A stretch of 64,000 bases of DNA from Trichomonas vaginalis G3 (lineage: Eukaryota; Parabasalia; Trichomonadida; Trichomonadidae), in contig NC_067206.1 of assembly GCF_026262505.1 (NCBI RefSeq), positions 38,639,660-38,703,659 on the forward strand, given 5' to 3'. Shown here one piece after another: positions 29,927-39,590 of the stretch; position 1 is the stretch's first letter, and each line of letters starts with the position of its first letter. The notes beneath the pieces were generated by a model, which saw only the letters and a list, made by a program, of their open reading frames with translations, had not been told where the DNA came from and did not search any database. The position numbers and the translations under genes were made by a program.

Positions 29927-30286
29927 CTAATGATTATTTGAATTTATGAAATCAATTATTTGATTCATTCTTTCTTCAATCTCTTCTATTCTTTTTGTTA
30001 AATCATCAATTTTCATTAATGAGGTGATTCTTGATTGAGGAATAGATTTCAAACTAATCACTCCTTTTATTTTTGAAATTTTGAATCCATCAACTTTAAA
30101 CATTTTATTCAATTTACATGTTGTCAATTCTTCAAATAATTTTTTATTATTAGCATAATAGTCATTAAATTCTTCAACAGATGAAAAAATTTTTGTTTCA
30201 GTAATTGGTTTAACAACGTTTATTTTTTGTTGAACATTTTCACTTTCTTCCTCCTCTGTTTCATTTATTTTTAAAATCGGTTTCAT
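29927..30286 (-). CDS. 119-aa protein of small element
   Basis: Acidic start (NETEEEESENVQ), a middle FSSVEEFNDYYANNKKLFEE, then a basic patch (KLNKMFKVDGFKISKIKG). A C-terminal helix with heptad pattern (IDDLTKRIEEIEERMNQIID) probably forms a coiled coil. It lies next to the left TIR and reads outward. It could be a DNA-binding regulator, but no family is recognised. Confidence 0.75.
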   Translation of the reverse strand: MKPILKINETEEEESENVQQKINVVKPITETKIFSSVEEFNDYYANNKKLFEELTTCKLNKMFKVDGFKISKIKGVISLKSIPQSRITSLMKIDDLTKRIEEIEERMNQIIDFINSNNH

Positions 30287-30352
30287 TTATCATTAAATAA
30301 AAATTAGAATATAAGTGATGAAATATATTTTTTAATTAATATTAAATCAGAA

Positions 30353-30589
30353 ATGGCGGCAGGATTCTTTAAAAAATTATGGGATGGAATTAAGAAAGCT
30401 GCGGGTTGGGTTTATAAAAAGGTTATTAAACCTGTTGCAAACTTTTTGGCACCAGTAGCGAAAACGGCAGGAACTATCATAGGTGGAGTATTAGGTACTA
30501 AAGTAGGTAATCCAGCGATGGGAGCACAAGCAGGTAACGCAATTGGTGGAATAGCTGAAGGAATACTTAATAAAATAGGAGGTAGATAG
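30353..30589 (+). CDS. amphipathic Gly/Ala-rich protein (78 aa)
   Basis: Starts MAAGFFKKLWDGIKKAAGWV: a basic amphipathic helix of the membrane-lytic or minor capsid peptide kind. A Gly/Ala-rich hydrophobic stretch follows (GTIIGGVLGTKVGNPAMGAQ). Its first 11 residues are identical to those of the neighbouring 71-aa protein on the other strand. The Maverick proteins at 5378 and 54369 have a similar composition. A membrane-penetration role is inference. Confidence 0.8.
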   Translation: MAAGFFKKLWDGIKKAAGWVYKKVIKPVANFLAPVAKTAGTIIGGVLGTKVGNPAMGAQAGNAIGGIAEGILNKIGGR

Positions 30590-30607
30590 TGGAAAAATAA
30601 ATTATTT

Positions 30608-30823
30608 TTATCTTAGTATCGGTTGTAGTCTTTGATAAACTTTTTCTCCTTTATTTAATATTTCTCTTATTGGGGCGGCTTTTGGCGTTATTGATTCAGC
30701 AACGTCACTAATTGCTTCTTTATTCTTAAATATCCAATTTGCTCCTTTCTTCATTGTTTCCCAAACTTTATGCGCTCCTCTTTTTACTTTATCCCATAAT
30801 TTCTTAAAGAATCCTGCAGCCAT
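30608..30823 (-). CDS. amphipathic basic protein (71 aa), sister of the 78-aa protein
   Basis: Starts MAAGFFKKLWDKVKRGAHKV. It shares the first 11 residues with the convergent neighbour at 30353-30589, then diverges (WIFKNKEAISDVAESITPK). The stops are 18 bp apart. A duplicated start with different bodies suggests a conserved N-terminal signal such as a membrane- or capsid-binding helix. Confidence 0.78.
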   Translation of the reverse strand: MAAGFFKKLWDKVKRGAHKVWETMKKGANWIFKNKEAISDVAESITPKAAPIREILNKGEKVYQRLQPILR

Positions 30824-30892
30824 AGTTGATTATTTCATTAAAATTAAAAATTCATTTTCATCTTTTAATTTTGATTTTTTATTTATTAATAA

Positions 30893-32533
30893 ATGACGAC
30901 TAACTATTTGGTGCCAAACACTAAACCGATTAATGGAAATGTGTTTCATTCATTTGAAAAGATAAATGAAATATTCGCAAAGAATGACGGTAGAAGATAT
31001 TATAGAGAACTTGAAAGTTCATGCTATGACTCTGATGCTCCATATTTTGATGATAAACAAACTCATTTAAGAATTACAAATCCGGCTCATGATGTGAACC
31101 AATTAGGTGACACATATATTAAACGCAAAGTTAAAGCAACTCTAGTTTCAAATAAAGCTTTCACATGTGATGCCGCTTTTAAATGCATGCGTTTATTCGT
31201 TGGTTACAAATCATCAAATCAAAGCTTTAAACAATTAGAAGTAGAAACTGAAAGAGGCGATGCCGGTTATCTTCAAATGGATTGCGCCCGTGAATCTTTC
31301 GCATTTGCAACATATAAACCAAAATCAGAAAGGAAAGTTAAAAAGTTTGTTCATTCGTTATATAATAATGTTCAAAAATATGATAACTCAGTATGTGGTA
31401 AATATATTGACCCTTCAGAAGTTTTCAAGAACGCAAATGAAGAAGTTGATGTCACTTTTGATATGATTATTCCGGTAAATGATTTGTTAGCATTTCAGGC
31501 GTTCGATGATTATCCTAAATCATTTGGTGAAATCATTCTTAAATATTATGCTTTCAGGGATACTTTAGTATTTTGTCAGGTTGACCCGTTAAGAGTTGCT
31601 GATTTACAAAATTACGTTTATGAAAAGATAACTGATGGAAATTATGAAAAGATTATGAATCATGTTTATAAATATGATCGCAAATTCCAACAAATCGGAC
31701 TTTCTGCCAAATTAATTACAAGCTTAGCCGCTACATCTGCTGACGCAAAAGTTGATAACGTTATTATTTCATGCACAAAGATGGAAGTTTTAGAGGATAA
31801 ATGCATTACACCAGGATACGGTTTAATTGAAGAATCAGTTAAAGCAATACCACGTTTATTCAGTAAGGAAGATCCATTCATGATTCCAGCTCAACATATT
31901 GACGTTCGTTCACTAAATGGAGGTTGCATCACTCCTGAAGGTATCAGTTCAGATTTCTCATACGCTCTTCATAATGTTACAGATGTTGTGTTAGCATTTC
32001 CGAAGAATGCAATGCAAAGAACAGTTTTAGAAAATCCAATGCTTCGAGGTCTTCAGGTCACTATAGATTCCAGAAACTTCCCCGATCAAGCGATGACCAC
32101 AGTGGGTGACATATTCTTTACACGTATGCTTCAAGCTTCTGATTTAGATGGAGTGAATGAATGCACAGAAGAATACGAGGACTCATTAACTAGACCACTG
32201 AATGCAGATGATGGCACGCCATTAGCTAGAACATGGAAAGACCAAACTTCATTCTTATGCACTATTCCAGTTCAACGTGATGGAGCGGGTATATTCTTTG
32301 ATGGATTAGAAACTTTCAACTCACAAGTTACAGTACAAGTGAAAGCTTATCCAATCATTCAGGGTGAAAATGACACTTACTGTTCAAAGGTGACAAATCC
32401 TCCTCAGGTTTGGTTTACTAGGACTACGTATTGGACATGGACACCGGACGAAGGTTTGAAATATCATCCAACAGGTACACCACCACAGTATAGAAGTTCA
32501 TATGATGAAATATTGATGAATAGAAATGTTTAA
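30893..32533 (+). CDS. major capsid protein candidate (546 aa, double jelly-roll type)
   Basis: 546 residues, the usual size of Polinton/PLV capsid proteins, with strand-rich sequence and no membrane helix. Landmarks align in order with the Maverick capsid at 22067-23717: VIISCTKMEVLEDKCITPGYG, then PFMIPAQHIDV, then NPMLRGLQVTIDSRNFPDQ, then VGDIFFTRMLQASD. The packaging ATPase gene follows after 24 bp. Expected to form the icosahedral shell. A structure prediction showing two jelly rolls would settle it. Confidence 0.78.
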   Translation: MTTNYLVPNTKPINGNVFHSFEKINEIFAKNDGRRYYRELESSCYDSDAPYFDDKQTHLRITNPAHDVNQLGDTYIKRKVKATLVSNKAFTCDAAFKCMRLFVGYKSSNQSFKQLEVETERGDAGYLQMDCARESFAFATYKPKSERKVKKFVHSLYNNVQKYDNSVCGKYIDPSEVFKNANEEVDVTFDMIIPVNDLLAFQAFDDYPKSFGEIILKYYAFRDTLVFCQVDPLRVADLQNYVYEKITDGNYEKIMNHVYKYDRKFQQIGLSAKLITSLAATSADAKVDNVIISCTKMEVLEDKCITPGYGLIEESVKAIPRLFSKEDPFMIPAQHIDVRSLNGGCITPEGISSDFSYALHNVTDVVLAFPKNAMQRTVLENPMLRGLQVTIDSRNFPDQAMTTVGDIFFTRMLQASDLDGVNECTEEYEDSLTRPLNADDGTPLARTWKDQTSFLCTIPVQRDGAGIFFDGLETFNSQVTVQVKAYPIIQGENDTYCSKVTNPPQVWFTRTTYWTWTPDEGLKYHPTGTPPQYRSSYDEILMNRNV

Positions 32534-32557
32534 AATTATAAATTTATTTTTGATTAA

Positions 32558-33385
32558 ATGGATTTAAATTCATCCACCCCTTATGAAGAATTAGCGGGAG
32601 TATATAATACATACGTAGATGATATGATTAATGAAGCATTGAGTGATAATAGAAATGCTCTATCTAAGGAAAAATTAATGAAAATTCCATATTCTGAATG
32701 TTACTTAAATTCAATCACTGCAGCAATTGGTAAACAGAATAAAGGTAAAACATTAACGATATTAAAACAAATTATCATTATTGCTAACACTTCCCCCTAT
32801 TCACATGTGTTAATTTATATCAACCGTTCAGGTTCACCTTCAGATGATACATTTGAATCTTTAAAGCATTTAATCAAAATTCCAATTATTTATTTATCAC
32901 AAGAAGAAGCAGAAGATTATTTAAAAAACTTTTTAATGTATAAAGAATTATATAATACAATCAAGAAGCAGGGATTAGAGGATAAAATTATTGATAAACA
33001 AAGGGATGAATTATTTGAAACACTTTCTATTTCAAATTTTGATAGAGAATTTTTGCATTCACTCATTTTTCTAGATGATGCAGTGAAATCAAAACTAATA
33101 ACTAATGAGAAATCATATTTTAATCAATTATTAACTCAATGCCGACACATTCAGTGTTCATTCTTCATGGCTGTTCAATACTTCAAAGCATTAAGCACAA
33201 ACATTAAATCAAATCTATCAACACTTTTCATTTTCAGTGGGTTTAGTCGTCAACAGTTGAACGTTATGCTTTATCAAGTGAATTTACCAATGAGCATTAA
33301 TGAACTTTACACACAATATCAGCAATTAGGTGAACATGGAAAAATAATAGTTGATTTAAATAAAGGAAGTGTTAAATTTGATTAA
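32558..33385 (+). CDS. A32-like packaging ATPase (275 aa)
   Basis: P-loop GKQNKGKT at residues 58-65 (G-x4-GKT) and Walker B LIFLDD at 168-173. The distal segment QCSFFMAVQYFKALSTNIKS then LFIFSGFSRQQLNVML parallels ISVVICVQTAKSLSKDVKR and the ILFPGLSEDDFMEL that follows it in the Maverick ATPase. The length fits the family. It would translocate DNA into the capsid. Capsid and ATPase genes lie side by side, as in many Polinton-like viruses. Confidence 0.88.
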   Translation: MDLNSSTPYEELAGVYNTYVDDMINEALSDNRNALSKEKLMKIPYSECYLNSITAAIGKQNKGKTLTILKQIIIIANTSPYSHVLIYINRSGSPSDDTFESLKHLIKIPIIYLSQEEAEDYLKNFLMYKELYNTIKKQGLEDKIIDKQRDELFETLSISNFDREFLHSLIFLDDAVKSKLITNEKSYFNQLLTQCRHIQCSFFMAVQYFKALSTNIKSNLSTLFIFSGFSRQQLNVMLYQVNLPMSINELYTQYQQLGEHGKIIVDLNKGSVKFD

Positions 33386-33425
33386 CTTTTTATAAATAAT
33401 TTTTATTTTTTATTTATAATTAAAC

Positions 33426-34316
33426 ATGACAGAAATTGCAAATCTTCTACAGGTTCCATTAAAACAAGGGACAAACAAAAAGGGTGCATATAATAGAACA
33501 ATGAAAGTTCCAGACGGAATGAAAGAATTAGTCCACATTGTTGCCGGTCTTCAAAAGGATGTTAAACAAATGAGAAACGTTTTAACATTACCAGAAGCTC
33601 AAGCATATGCCAAACGTCATGGACCAAATTGGGAAGCACACGAAGCAGACATTACAGGTCCAAATGGAAAACCTGATGGAATAAATGAAGTCTTTGTTAC
33701 TGATGGTCAAGGAAATATTAAAGTCATAAATGGTTATAAATTAACTATAACTGATTATCCTAAACGTAAAGCATATAATGAACATTATCCTATGAAATTT
33801 GATGAAAATGGAAAAGCTGTTAAACAATACATTGGAGAAGGTGAAAATGGTCCAATTAATTCATACCGTCATAATCCATATTCTTATTTCAATGACGAAT
33901 TAAATGCTATTGAAGAGGGACCGGATGGATTACCACGATATGTTAATCAGTTTGATGGTCAATATGCAAATATTAGACCTGAAATTCCAGCTAAGAAATT
34001 CTTTAAAGTTGCTTTATTCGATCCAGTGTTCAATGAACAGAAAGAAGCAATGAAAGCAGAATTTAAACCAATTCAAGTGGCAAGAATTTCTTCATCTTCA
34101 CTTTCAGAAGCGTTCAAGGAATTGATAAAGAAACCACTTTATTCTCAGCAAGGTTATAACTTTGATTTAATTAAAGAAAGTGATAGACGTAAATTAGAAA
34201 AATCAGATGGTTTTAAGAATGCATGTAATGAAATGATTAAAGATATTGTAAATGATAAAATAAGACTGGAAGTTTTTGTTCATTTATGTAAGAATAAAAA
34301 ATTAAAAAATAAATAA
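33426..34316 (+). CDS. virion-type protein of small element (296 aa)
   Basis: A central segment (about residues 85-125) reads [17 protein letters not shown], then [17 protein letters not shown]. From memory it resembles a short domain with the pattern DxDGDG...VNGY...SDYPxR in proteins of several Polinton-like and large DNA viruses. The rest is helical and basic. The gene follows the ATPase by 40 bp. It may be a minor capsid or core protein; a penton role cannot be shown from sequence. Confidence 0.68.
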   Translation: MTEIANLLQVPLKQGTNKKGAYNRTMKVPDGMKELVHIVAGLQKDVKQMRNVLTLPEAQAYAKRHGPNWEAHEADITGPNGKPDGINEVFVTDGQGNIKVINGYKLTITDYPKRKAYNEHYPMKFDENGKAVKQYIGEGENGPINSYRHNPYSYFNDELNAIEEGPDGLPRYVNQFDGQYANIRPEIPAKKFFKVALFDPVFNEQKEAMKAEFKPIQVARISSSSLSEAFKELIKKPLYSQQGYNFDLIKESDRRKLEKSDGFKNACNEMIKDIVNDKIRLEVFVHLCKNKKLKNK

Positions 34317-34332
34317 AAATAAAGTTTATTTT

Positions 34333-35469
34333 TTAAAGCCCATAAAATGAATTAAGAACACATAAATTTTTATCATCTGCGACGTGACGAATACATTTTA
34401 ATTTACTCAAGAATGCGTACCCGGATACATTAAATCTAATTCCTGTCTTATTTAATTTCACAACTTTGAAAAGGAATGTATGAATAGCTATAAAATGATG
34501 AGATGATGTTTTATGGGTTGCTTCCATTTTTTCTGAAATAAATGAATAAATATAATGCTTATACGTTTTCATATCTTTTATATTCTTAATAACGAATGGT
34601 ATAGCCCTTTCAACTTCGTCTTCCTTCGGTGCTGTTCTTTCATATGAAACATTATTGGTATCTTCAATAATGAAACCACAATCGCATAAAATTTTATATG
34701 TACCAATTGTTTCTTTTGATATTTTATCTAACAAATCAAAAACTTTATCAACACCTGTACATTTATTTAAATAATAATTTGTGTAAATATCATGGTCTTC
34801 TTTCTTAATCGTATTTGTTGCATATGTTACATTTTTCAGTGCTTTTTTGAATTTTTCAGAATCAAGAGGAGGTGAAAGTAATATACATGGATAATCTCCA
34901 TCGTCAATAAACTGAAGCTTATGTTTATGAATAAATTTTGTGCCTTCTTCTGAAAGTGTTTCGTCAATATCACCATCTAATAAATTTTTAGTAGATTCCA
35001 AAAAGTAATTTTTATATCTTTCCTCATGTGATTTTTGAACTTCTGATTCTGAAGCTGGGATATTCATTAAACCCTCTACTTCATTCTCAGCATTTCTCAA
35101 TTCACTAATTCTTTCATCTATTTCATTTCTTAATTGTTCCAATTTCTCAATCTCATCGTTATAATATTCATCTTGTTTAATTTTTTCTTCAAAATATTCA
35201 GGAGGTGTTTCAAGGCTCTCTGAGCCCAGGTCCTCTGGACCATAAAGAGGAATATTCTCCTGTTTTTCAACTTTTTTGGGATATAAATATCTCATTATAG
35301 CCTTTTTAGTAATTGGTCCGTTATATTTAAATTCATTCAACAATCTGGAAAACTCTTTCACATTCTGCATATATGTTGGATAAGAACCGTCTCCAAAATT
35401 TTCTAAAATATTTTCTAATTCTGAATTAGTGAACTTTAAAGATTTCAATGAATTAGTTGTTATACTCAT
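34333..35469 (-). CDS. uncharacterised protein of small element (378 aa)
   Basis: Convergent with the 296-aa gene (16 bp between stops). The N-terminal 75 residues look like a small helical domain. A Glu-rich coiled coil covers about 105-145. The C-terminal half is globular, with HHFIAIHTFLFKVV and, near the end, DDKNLCVLNSF. His and Cys in that order invite a cysteine-protease idea, but the usual adenain/Ulp1 motifs are not evident. It is the only gene large enough to hold a replication or maturation enzyme here. Confidence 0.7.
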   Translation of the reverse strand: MSITTNSLKSLKFTNSELENILENFGDGSYPTYMQNVKEFSRLLNEFKYNGPITKKAIMRYLYPKKVEKQENIPLYGPEDLGSESLETPPEYFEEKIKQDEYYNDEIEKLEQLRNEIDERISELRNAENEVEGLMNIPASESEVQKSHEERYKNYFLESTKNLLDGDIDETLSEEGTKFIHKHKLQFIDDGDYPCILLSPPLDSEKFKKALKNVTYATNTIKKEDHDIYTNYYLNKCTGVDKVFDLLDKISKETIGTYKILCDCGFIIEDTNNVSYERTAPKEDEVERAIPFVIKNIKDMKTYKHYIYSFISEKMEATHKTSSHHFIAIHTFLFKVVKLNKTGIRFNVSGYAFLSKLKCIRHVADDKNLCVLNSFYGL

Positions 35470-35525
35470 TTATCATTAAATAAAAAATAAATTTAACTTA
35501 GTTTTAATTTTACGTAAGAAGTCAA

Positions 35526-35684
35526 TTTTTAAATCTTGATTTATTCAAAAACGTAAGAATAAAAACCGTAAGAATCATACATTTTTTACTTCATATGTTA
35601 AAAAAAATGATACAAAATCGTTCAATATTGTATGAATTCTTACGTTTACAAAAAAAGTCACACAACCCTTCAACATATACTACT
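35526..35684. repeat. right TIR of small element (159 bp)
   Basis: Reverse complement of 29591-29749; ends CCTTCAACATATACTACT directly before the TACAAT duplication. Confidence 0.95.
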
Positions 35685-35690
35685 TACAAT
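35685..35690. repeat. target-site duplication of small element, right (TACAAT)
   Basis: Matches 29585-29590. The sequence after it (AATGATAAATATGAAAAG) continues exactly as in the undisturbed copies at 36577 and 37938. Confidence 0.95.
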
Positions 35691-36279
35691 AATGATAAAT
35701 ATGAAAAGAAAGAGAATGAAATAAAACAATTATAAATATGAAAAGAAATAGAATGCCATAAAACAACGATAAATATGAAAAGGAAGAGAATGCCATAAAA
35801 CAAAGATAAATATGAAAAGAAAGAGAATGATATAAAACAATGATAAATATGAAAAGAAAGAGAATAGAATAAAACAATGGTAAATATGAAAAGAAATAGA
35901 ATGCCATAAAGCAATTATAAATATGAAAAGAAAGAGAACTTCATAAAGCAACGACTAATTAGAAAAGAAATAGAATTTCATAAAATAATGATAAATATGA
36001 AAAGAAAGAGAATAGAATAAAACAACGATTAATATGAAAAAAAAAATAGAATGCCATAAAGCAATTATAAATATGAAAAGAAAGAGAATAGAATAAAACA
36101 ATGATAAATATGAAAAGAAAGAGAATTTCATACAATAATGATAAATATGAAAAGAAAGAGAATTCTATAAAACAATGATAAATCTGAAAAGAGAAAGAAT
36201 TATATAAAACAATGATATATATGTAACAAAAGAGAATTTTATAAAACAATGATATATATGAAAGGAAAGAGAATAAGTT

Positions 36280-36395
36280 TCATATTAACATCAGAACCAT
36301 GTTCAATTAACAATTGGATAATTTCTATTGAATTTGCTTTGATTGCAATACTAAGAGGGCTTTCATTAATATTGAGAGAATTTCATAAAACATTG
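36280..36395 (-). pseudogene. ankyrin-repeat fragment within minisatellite
   Basis: Minus strand reads LSIAIKANSIEI-type ankyrin sequence, with differences from the 29296 and 37637 copies (for example ttgctttgattgc versus tcgctttgatcgc). Identical blocks at 36935-37055 and 37637-37745 show repeated duplication of a once continuous ankyrin gene. Confidence 0.7.
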
Positions 36396-36934
36396 ATAAG
36401 TATTCATAGAAAAAGAATTCTATAAAACAATGATAAATATGAAAAGAAAGAAAATTTCATAAAATAATGATTAATATAAAAAGAAAGAGAACCTCATAAA
36501 ACAATGATTAATGTAAAAAGAAAGAGAACTCTATAAAACAACAATTGATATGAAAAGAAAGAGATTTGTATACAATAATGATAAATATGAAAAGAAAGAG
36601 AATGAAATAAAACAATTATAAATATGAAAAGAAATAGAATGCCATAAAATAATGATAAATATGAAAAGAAATAGAATGCCATAAAACAACGATAAATATG
36701 AAAAAAATTAGAACAATATAAAAGAATTATAAATATGACAAGAAAGAGAATAGTATAAATCAATGATAAATATGAAAAGAAAGAGAATTTCATACAATAA
36801 TGATAAATATGAAAAGAAAGAGAATTCTATAAAACAATGATAAATCTGAAAAGAGAAAGAATTATATAAAACAATGATATATATGTAACAAAAGAGAATT
36901 TTATAAAACAATGATATATATGAAAGGAAAGAGA

Positions 36935-37055
36935 ATAAGTTTCATATTAACATCAGAACCATGTTCAATTAACAATTGGATAATTTCTATTGAATTTGCT
37001 TTGATTGCAATACTAAGAGGGCTTTCATTAATATTGAGAGAATTTCATAAAGCAT
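36935..37055 (-). pseudogene. ankyrin-repeat fragment within minisatellite
   Basis: Second copy of the fragment at 36280-36395, identical over about 100 bp and followed by the same 37-bp units. Confidence 0.7.
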
Positions 37056-37636
37056 TGATAAATTTGAAAAAAAAAGAATTATATACAACAATGATAAATA
37101 TGAAAAGAAAAAGAATTATATAAAGCAAAGATAAATATGAAAATAGGGATAATGTGATAAAACAATGATAAATGTGTTAAGAAATAAAATTTTATTAAAC
37201 AATAATCAACATGAAAGGAAAAAGAATTATATAAAACAATGATTAATATGAAAAGAAAGAGAATTGTATTAAAAATTGTTAAATATGAAAATATAGATAG
37301 TGTAATAAAAAAGTGGTAAATATGAAAAGAAAGAGATTTCTATACAATAATGATAAATATGAAAAGAAAGAGAATTTCATACAATAATGATAAATATGAA
37401 AAGAAAGAGAATTCTATAAAACAATGATAAATCTGAAAAGAAAGAGAATTTCATACAATAATGATAAATATGAAAAGAAAGAGAATAGAATAAAACAACG
37501 ATTAATATGAAAAAAAAATAGAATGCCATAAAGCAATTATAAATATGAAAAGAAAGAGAATAGAATAAAACAATGATAAATACGAAAGGAAATAGAATTC
37601 TAGAAAACAATGATAAATATGAAACGAAAGAGAATA

Positions 37637-37745
37637 AGTTTCATATTAACATCAGAACCATGCTCAGTTAAGAATTTGACGATTTCTATTGAATTCGCTT
37701 TGATCGCAATACTAAGAGGGCTTTCATTAATATTGAGAGAATTTC
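37637..37745 (-). pseudogene. ankyrin-repeat fragment within minisatellite
   Basis: Matches the fragment at 29296-29396 almost exactly. The following sequence to 37937 represents the empty insertion site of the small element. Confidence 0.75.
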
Positions 37746-38067
37746 ATAAAACATTGATAAGTATTCATAGAAAAAGAATTCTATAAAACAATGATAAATA
37801 TGAAAAGAAAGAAAATTTCATAAAATAATGATTAATATAAAAAGAAAGAGAACCTCATAAAACAATGATTAATGTAAAAAGAAAGAGAACTCTATAAAAC
37901 AACAATTGATATGAAAAGAAAGAGATTTGTATACAATAATGATAAATATGAAAAGAAAGAGAATGAAATAAAACAATTATAAATATGAAAAGAAATAGAA
38001 TGCCATAAAACAACGATAAATATGAAAAGGAAGAGAATGCCATAAAACAATGATAATAATGAAAATA

Positions 38068-38855
38068 AAAAGATTATAAAGTTTGTTAATATCTTCTCCA
38101 TTAGTAATTAAATAAGATGCAACATCAAAATTTCCGAAATGCATACATTCGGTTATTGAATTAGGAAATTGTCCTAAATTTGATTTAAGGTACTCAGCAA
38201 TTTCATAGTTTCTATAATCCAATGCTGTATTAATCATGTCACCAAATGATTTACCTTCTTCTATCATTTGCATAAAAATGCTATTATTTCCGCCTTGAAC
38301 AGCATATTTTTCGGAGTTATCTGTGTATTTAGCTCCTAAATTTTTCAAGTAATTGAAACACAATTCTGATCCGTATTTAATTGCGCAGTCAAGTGGTGTG
38401 ATATCTTTAATTCTTTTATTAATATCAAGATTTGGGAATTGAGATTTAAGTTCATCAACTTTATCACATAAAATATAGTATAATGGAGATTCTATTGGAT
38501 ATTCAAATTCGGAGCATTTGCAATATAATAACATTGCTAATTTCTCATTTTCTGGTTTGATGATGCATGAGAATTCGTTTAATATCTTTTGGTAAAGTTC
38601 TGATAATAATTTAATATCTTTAACACGAATTTGTGAAATAACATCAATCAAATAAAGTGACATTTGGATAGATATTTTTTTGTTTGTAATGAATTCTATA
38701 ATTTGCGAAGATACTTGTAAAATATTATTGGAATTGACACTCCAAATCATTTTTGATACTCGATTAGGGTATTCAAATACTTCAGTTGGCTTAATGCTAC
38801 CAAAATCACATCCAATTTCATTTTTAGATTGCTCAGAGTTTAACATGCTTTCCAA
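38068..38855 (-). CDS. ankyrin-type protein, 5' part (DUF3447-like), tail replaced by minisatellite
   Basis: Starts MESMLNSEQSKNEIGCDFGS. About 262 residues match the trichomonad ankyrin family with DUF3447-like repeats (ITPLDCAIKYGSELCFNYLK, NLGAKYTDNSEKYAVQGG, ALDYRNYEIAEYLKSNLG, MHFGNFDVASYLITNGEDIN). The frame then runs into 37-bp repeats and stops at 37977, so the C-terminal ankyrin repeats are lost or scattered. A TGTCACTTTTTT motif lies about 35 bp upstream (38886-38897). Probably a truncated or dead gene of a very large surface/cytoplasmic family. Confidence 0.78.
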
Positions 38856-39590
38856 AAGTTTTGGTTGTGTTTCTTTTTTGTGAAAAAAGTGACAATAATA
38901 TTACATCATTTAAGGTATCACCGCCCTAGTTTACAGAAAAAAAATCCGTTATCTACCCCCTGAGTTTTTAGATTTTGATCAATGTATGTCATAATCGTTA
39001 GCCAAAGAATACAAGTATTTATTCTTAGGTTCCAAAATATTATTTATGATAGCTAATATACATAAATAGATGGATTTTGTATCATTGTTCCAAAGGATTA
39101 AAAAAAATTAAAAATAAGAAAAATTATGGATAATTATAAGTTAAATACAACTAACCTCCTAATGTCTCATGCATTTATATGGGTACCAAAGGTTTTTAGT
39201 TAAAATCGAGAAATGATTTTTGAAAATCTTAGCCTCATCTCCATTTTAATGGGTTGAATTATATTGTTATCAAAACATAAATATGATTGTATAAAAATAT
39301 GCATATGGGTGGGGGACTGGGGAATAAAAAGTGACGCTTGATGATAGAATTTTGATACGGATTTTATTATTGATTAATCTACTCCCATTAATTAAAAACA
39401 AAAATAGTCCATTAAAAAGCATCTATAACAAAAACTTTAGGAAATTTAAATTTTCAATTCGCTGAAAACGCATGAAAACTCAATGAAAGTCAAATAAATA
39501 TATTATAATATTTGAACTTTATTAATCAATTATTATTTTGACGCTTTACAAATATACTCTGACTCCATCAAACAAAGTTCCTCAATTTTT

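Larger units (their letters stand above)
29591..35684 (+). mobile_element. small Polinton-like virus element (6.1 kb) with capsid and ATPase genes
   Basis: 6,094 bp with perfect 159-bp TIRs (29591-29749, 35526-35684) starting AGTAGTATATGTTGAAGG, and a 6-bp TACAAT duplication. Polintons are known for 6-bp duplications and AG...CT ends. Seven open frames, all intact: 119 aa (-), 78 aa (+), 71 aa (-), 546 aa (+, capsid-like), 275 aa (+, packaging ATPase), 296 aa (+) and 378 aa (-). I recognise no integrase, polymerase or helicase, so it probably depends on factors from Mavericks or another virus, in the manner of a satellite. The undamaged frames suggest recent activity. Confidence 0.92.
35691..38070. 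repeat. 37-bp minisatellite (AAAACAATGATAAATATG type)
   Basis: Dozens of degenerate 37-bp units (AAAACAATGATAAATATGAA, then AAGAAAGAGAATAGAAT). Since 37 is not a multiple of 3 and the minus strand lacks stops in the unit, all three minus frames stay open and produce spurious Phe/Leu/Ile/Ser-rich frames (FLFIFIIVL). Larger blocks of about 330-700 bp are duplicated (36120-36640, 36780-37060, 37608-38040). Three ankyrin-repeat fragments are embedded near 36290, 36945 and 37637. Confidence 0.92.

Noticed and set aside
35680-38043. Series of Phe/Leu/Ile-rich open frames on the minus strand that look like membrane proteins
   Set aside because: They are translations of a 37-bp minisatellite that lacks stops in all three minus frames; the period is not a multiple of three and the same peptide recurs in each frame.
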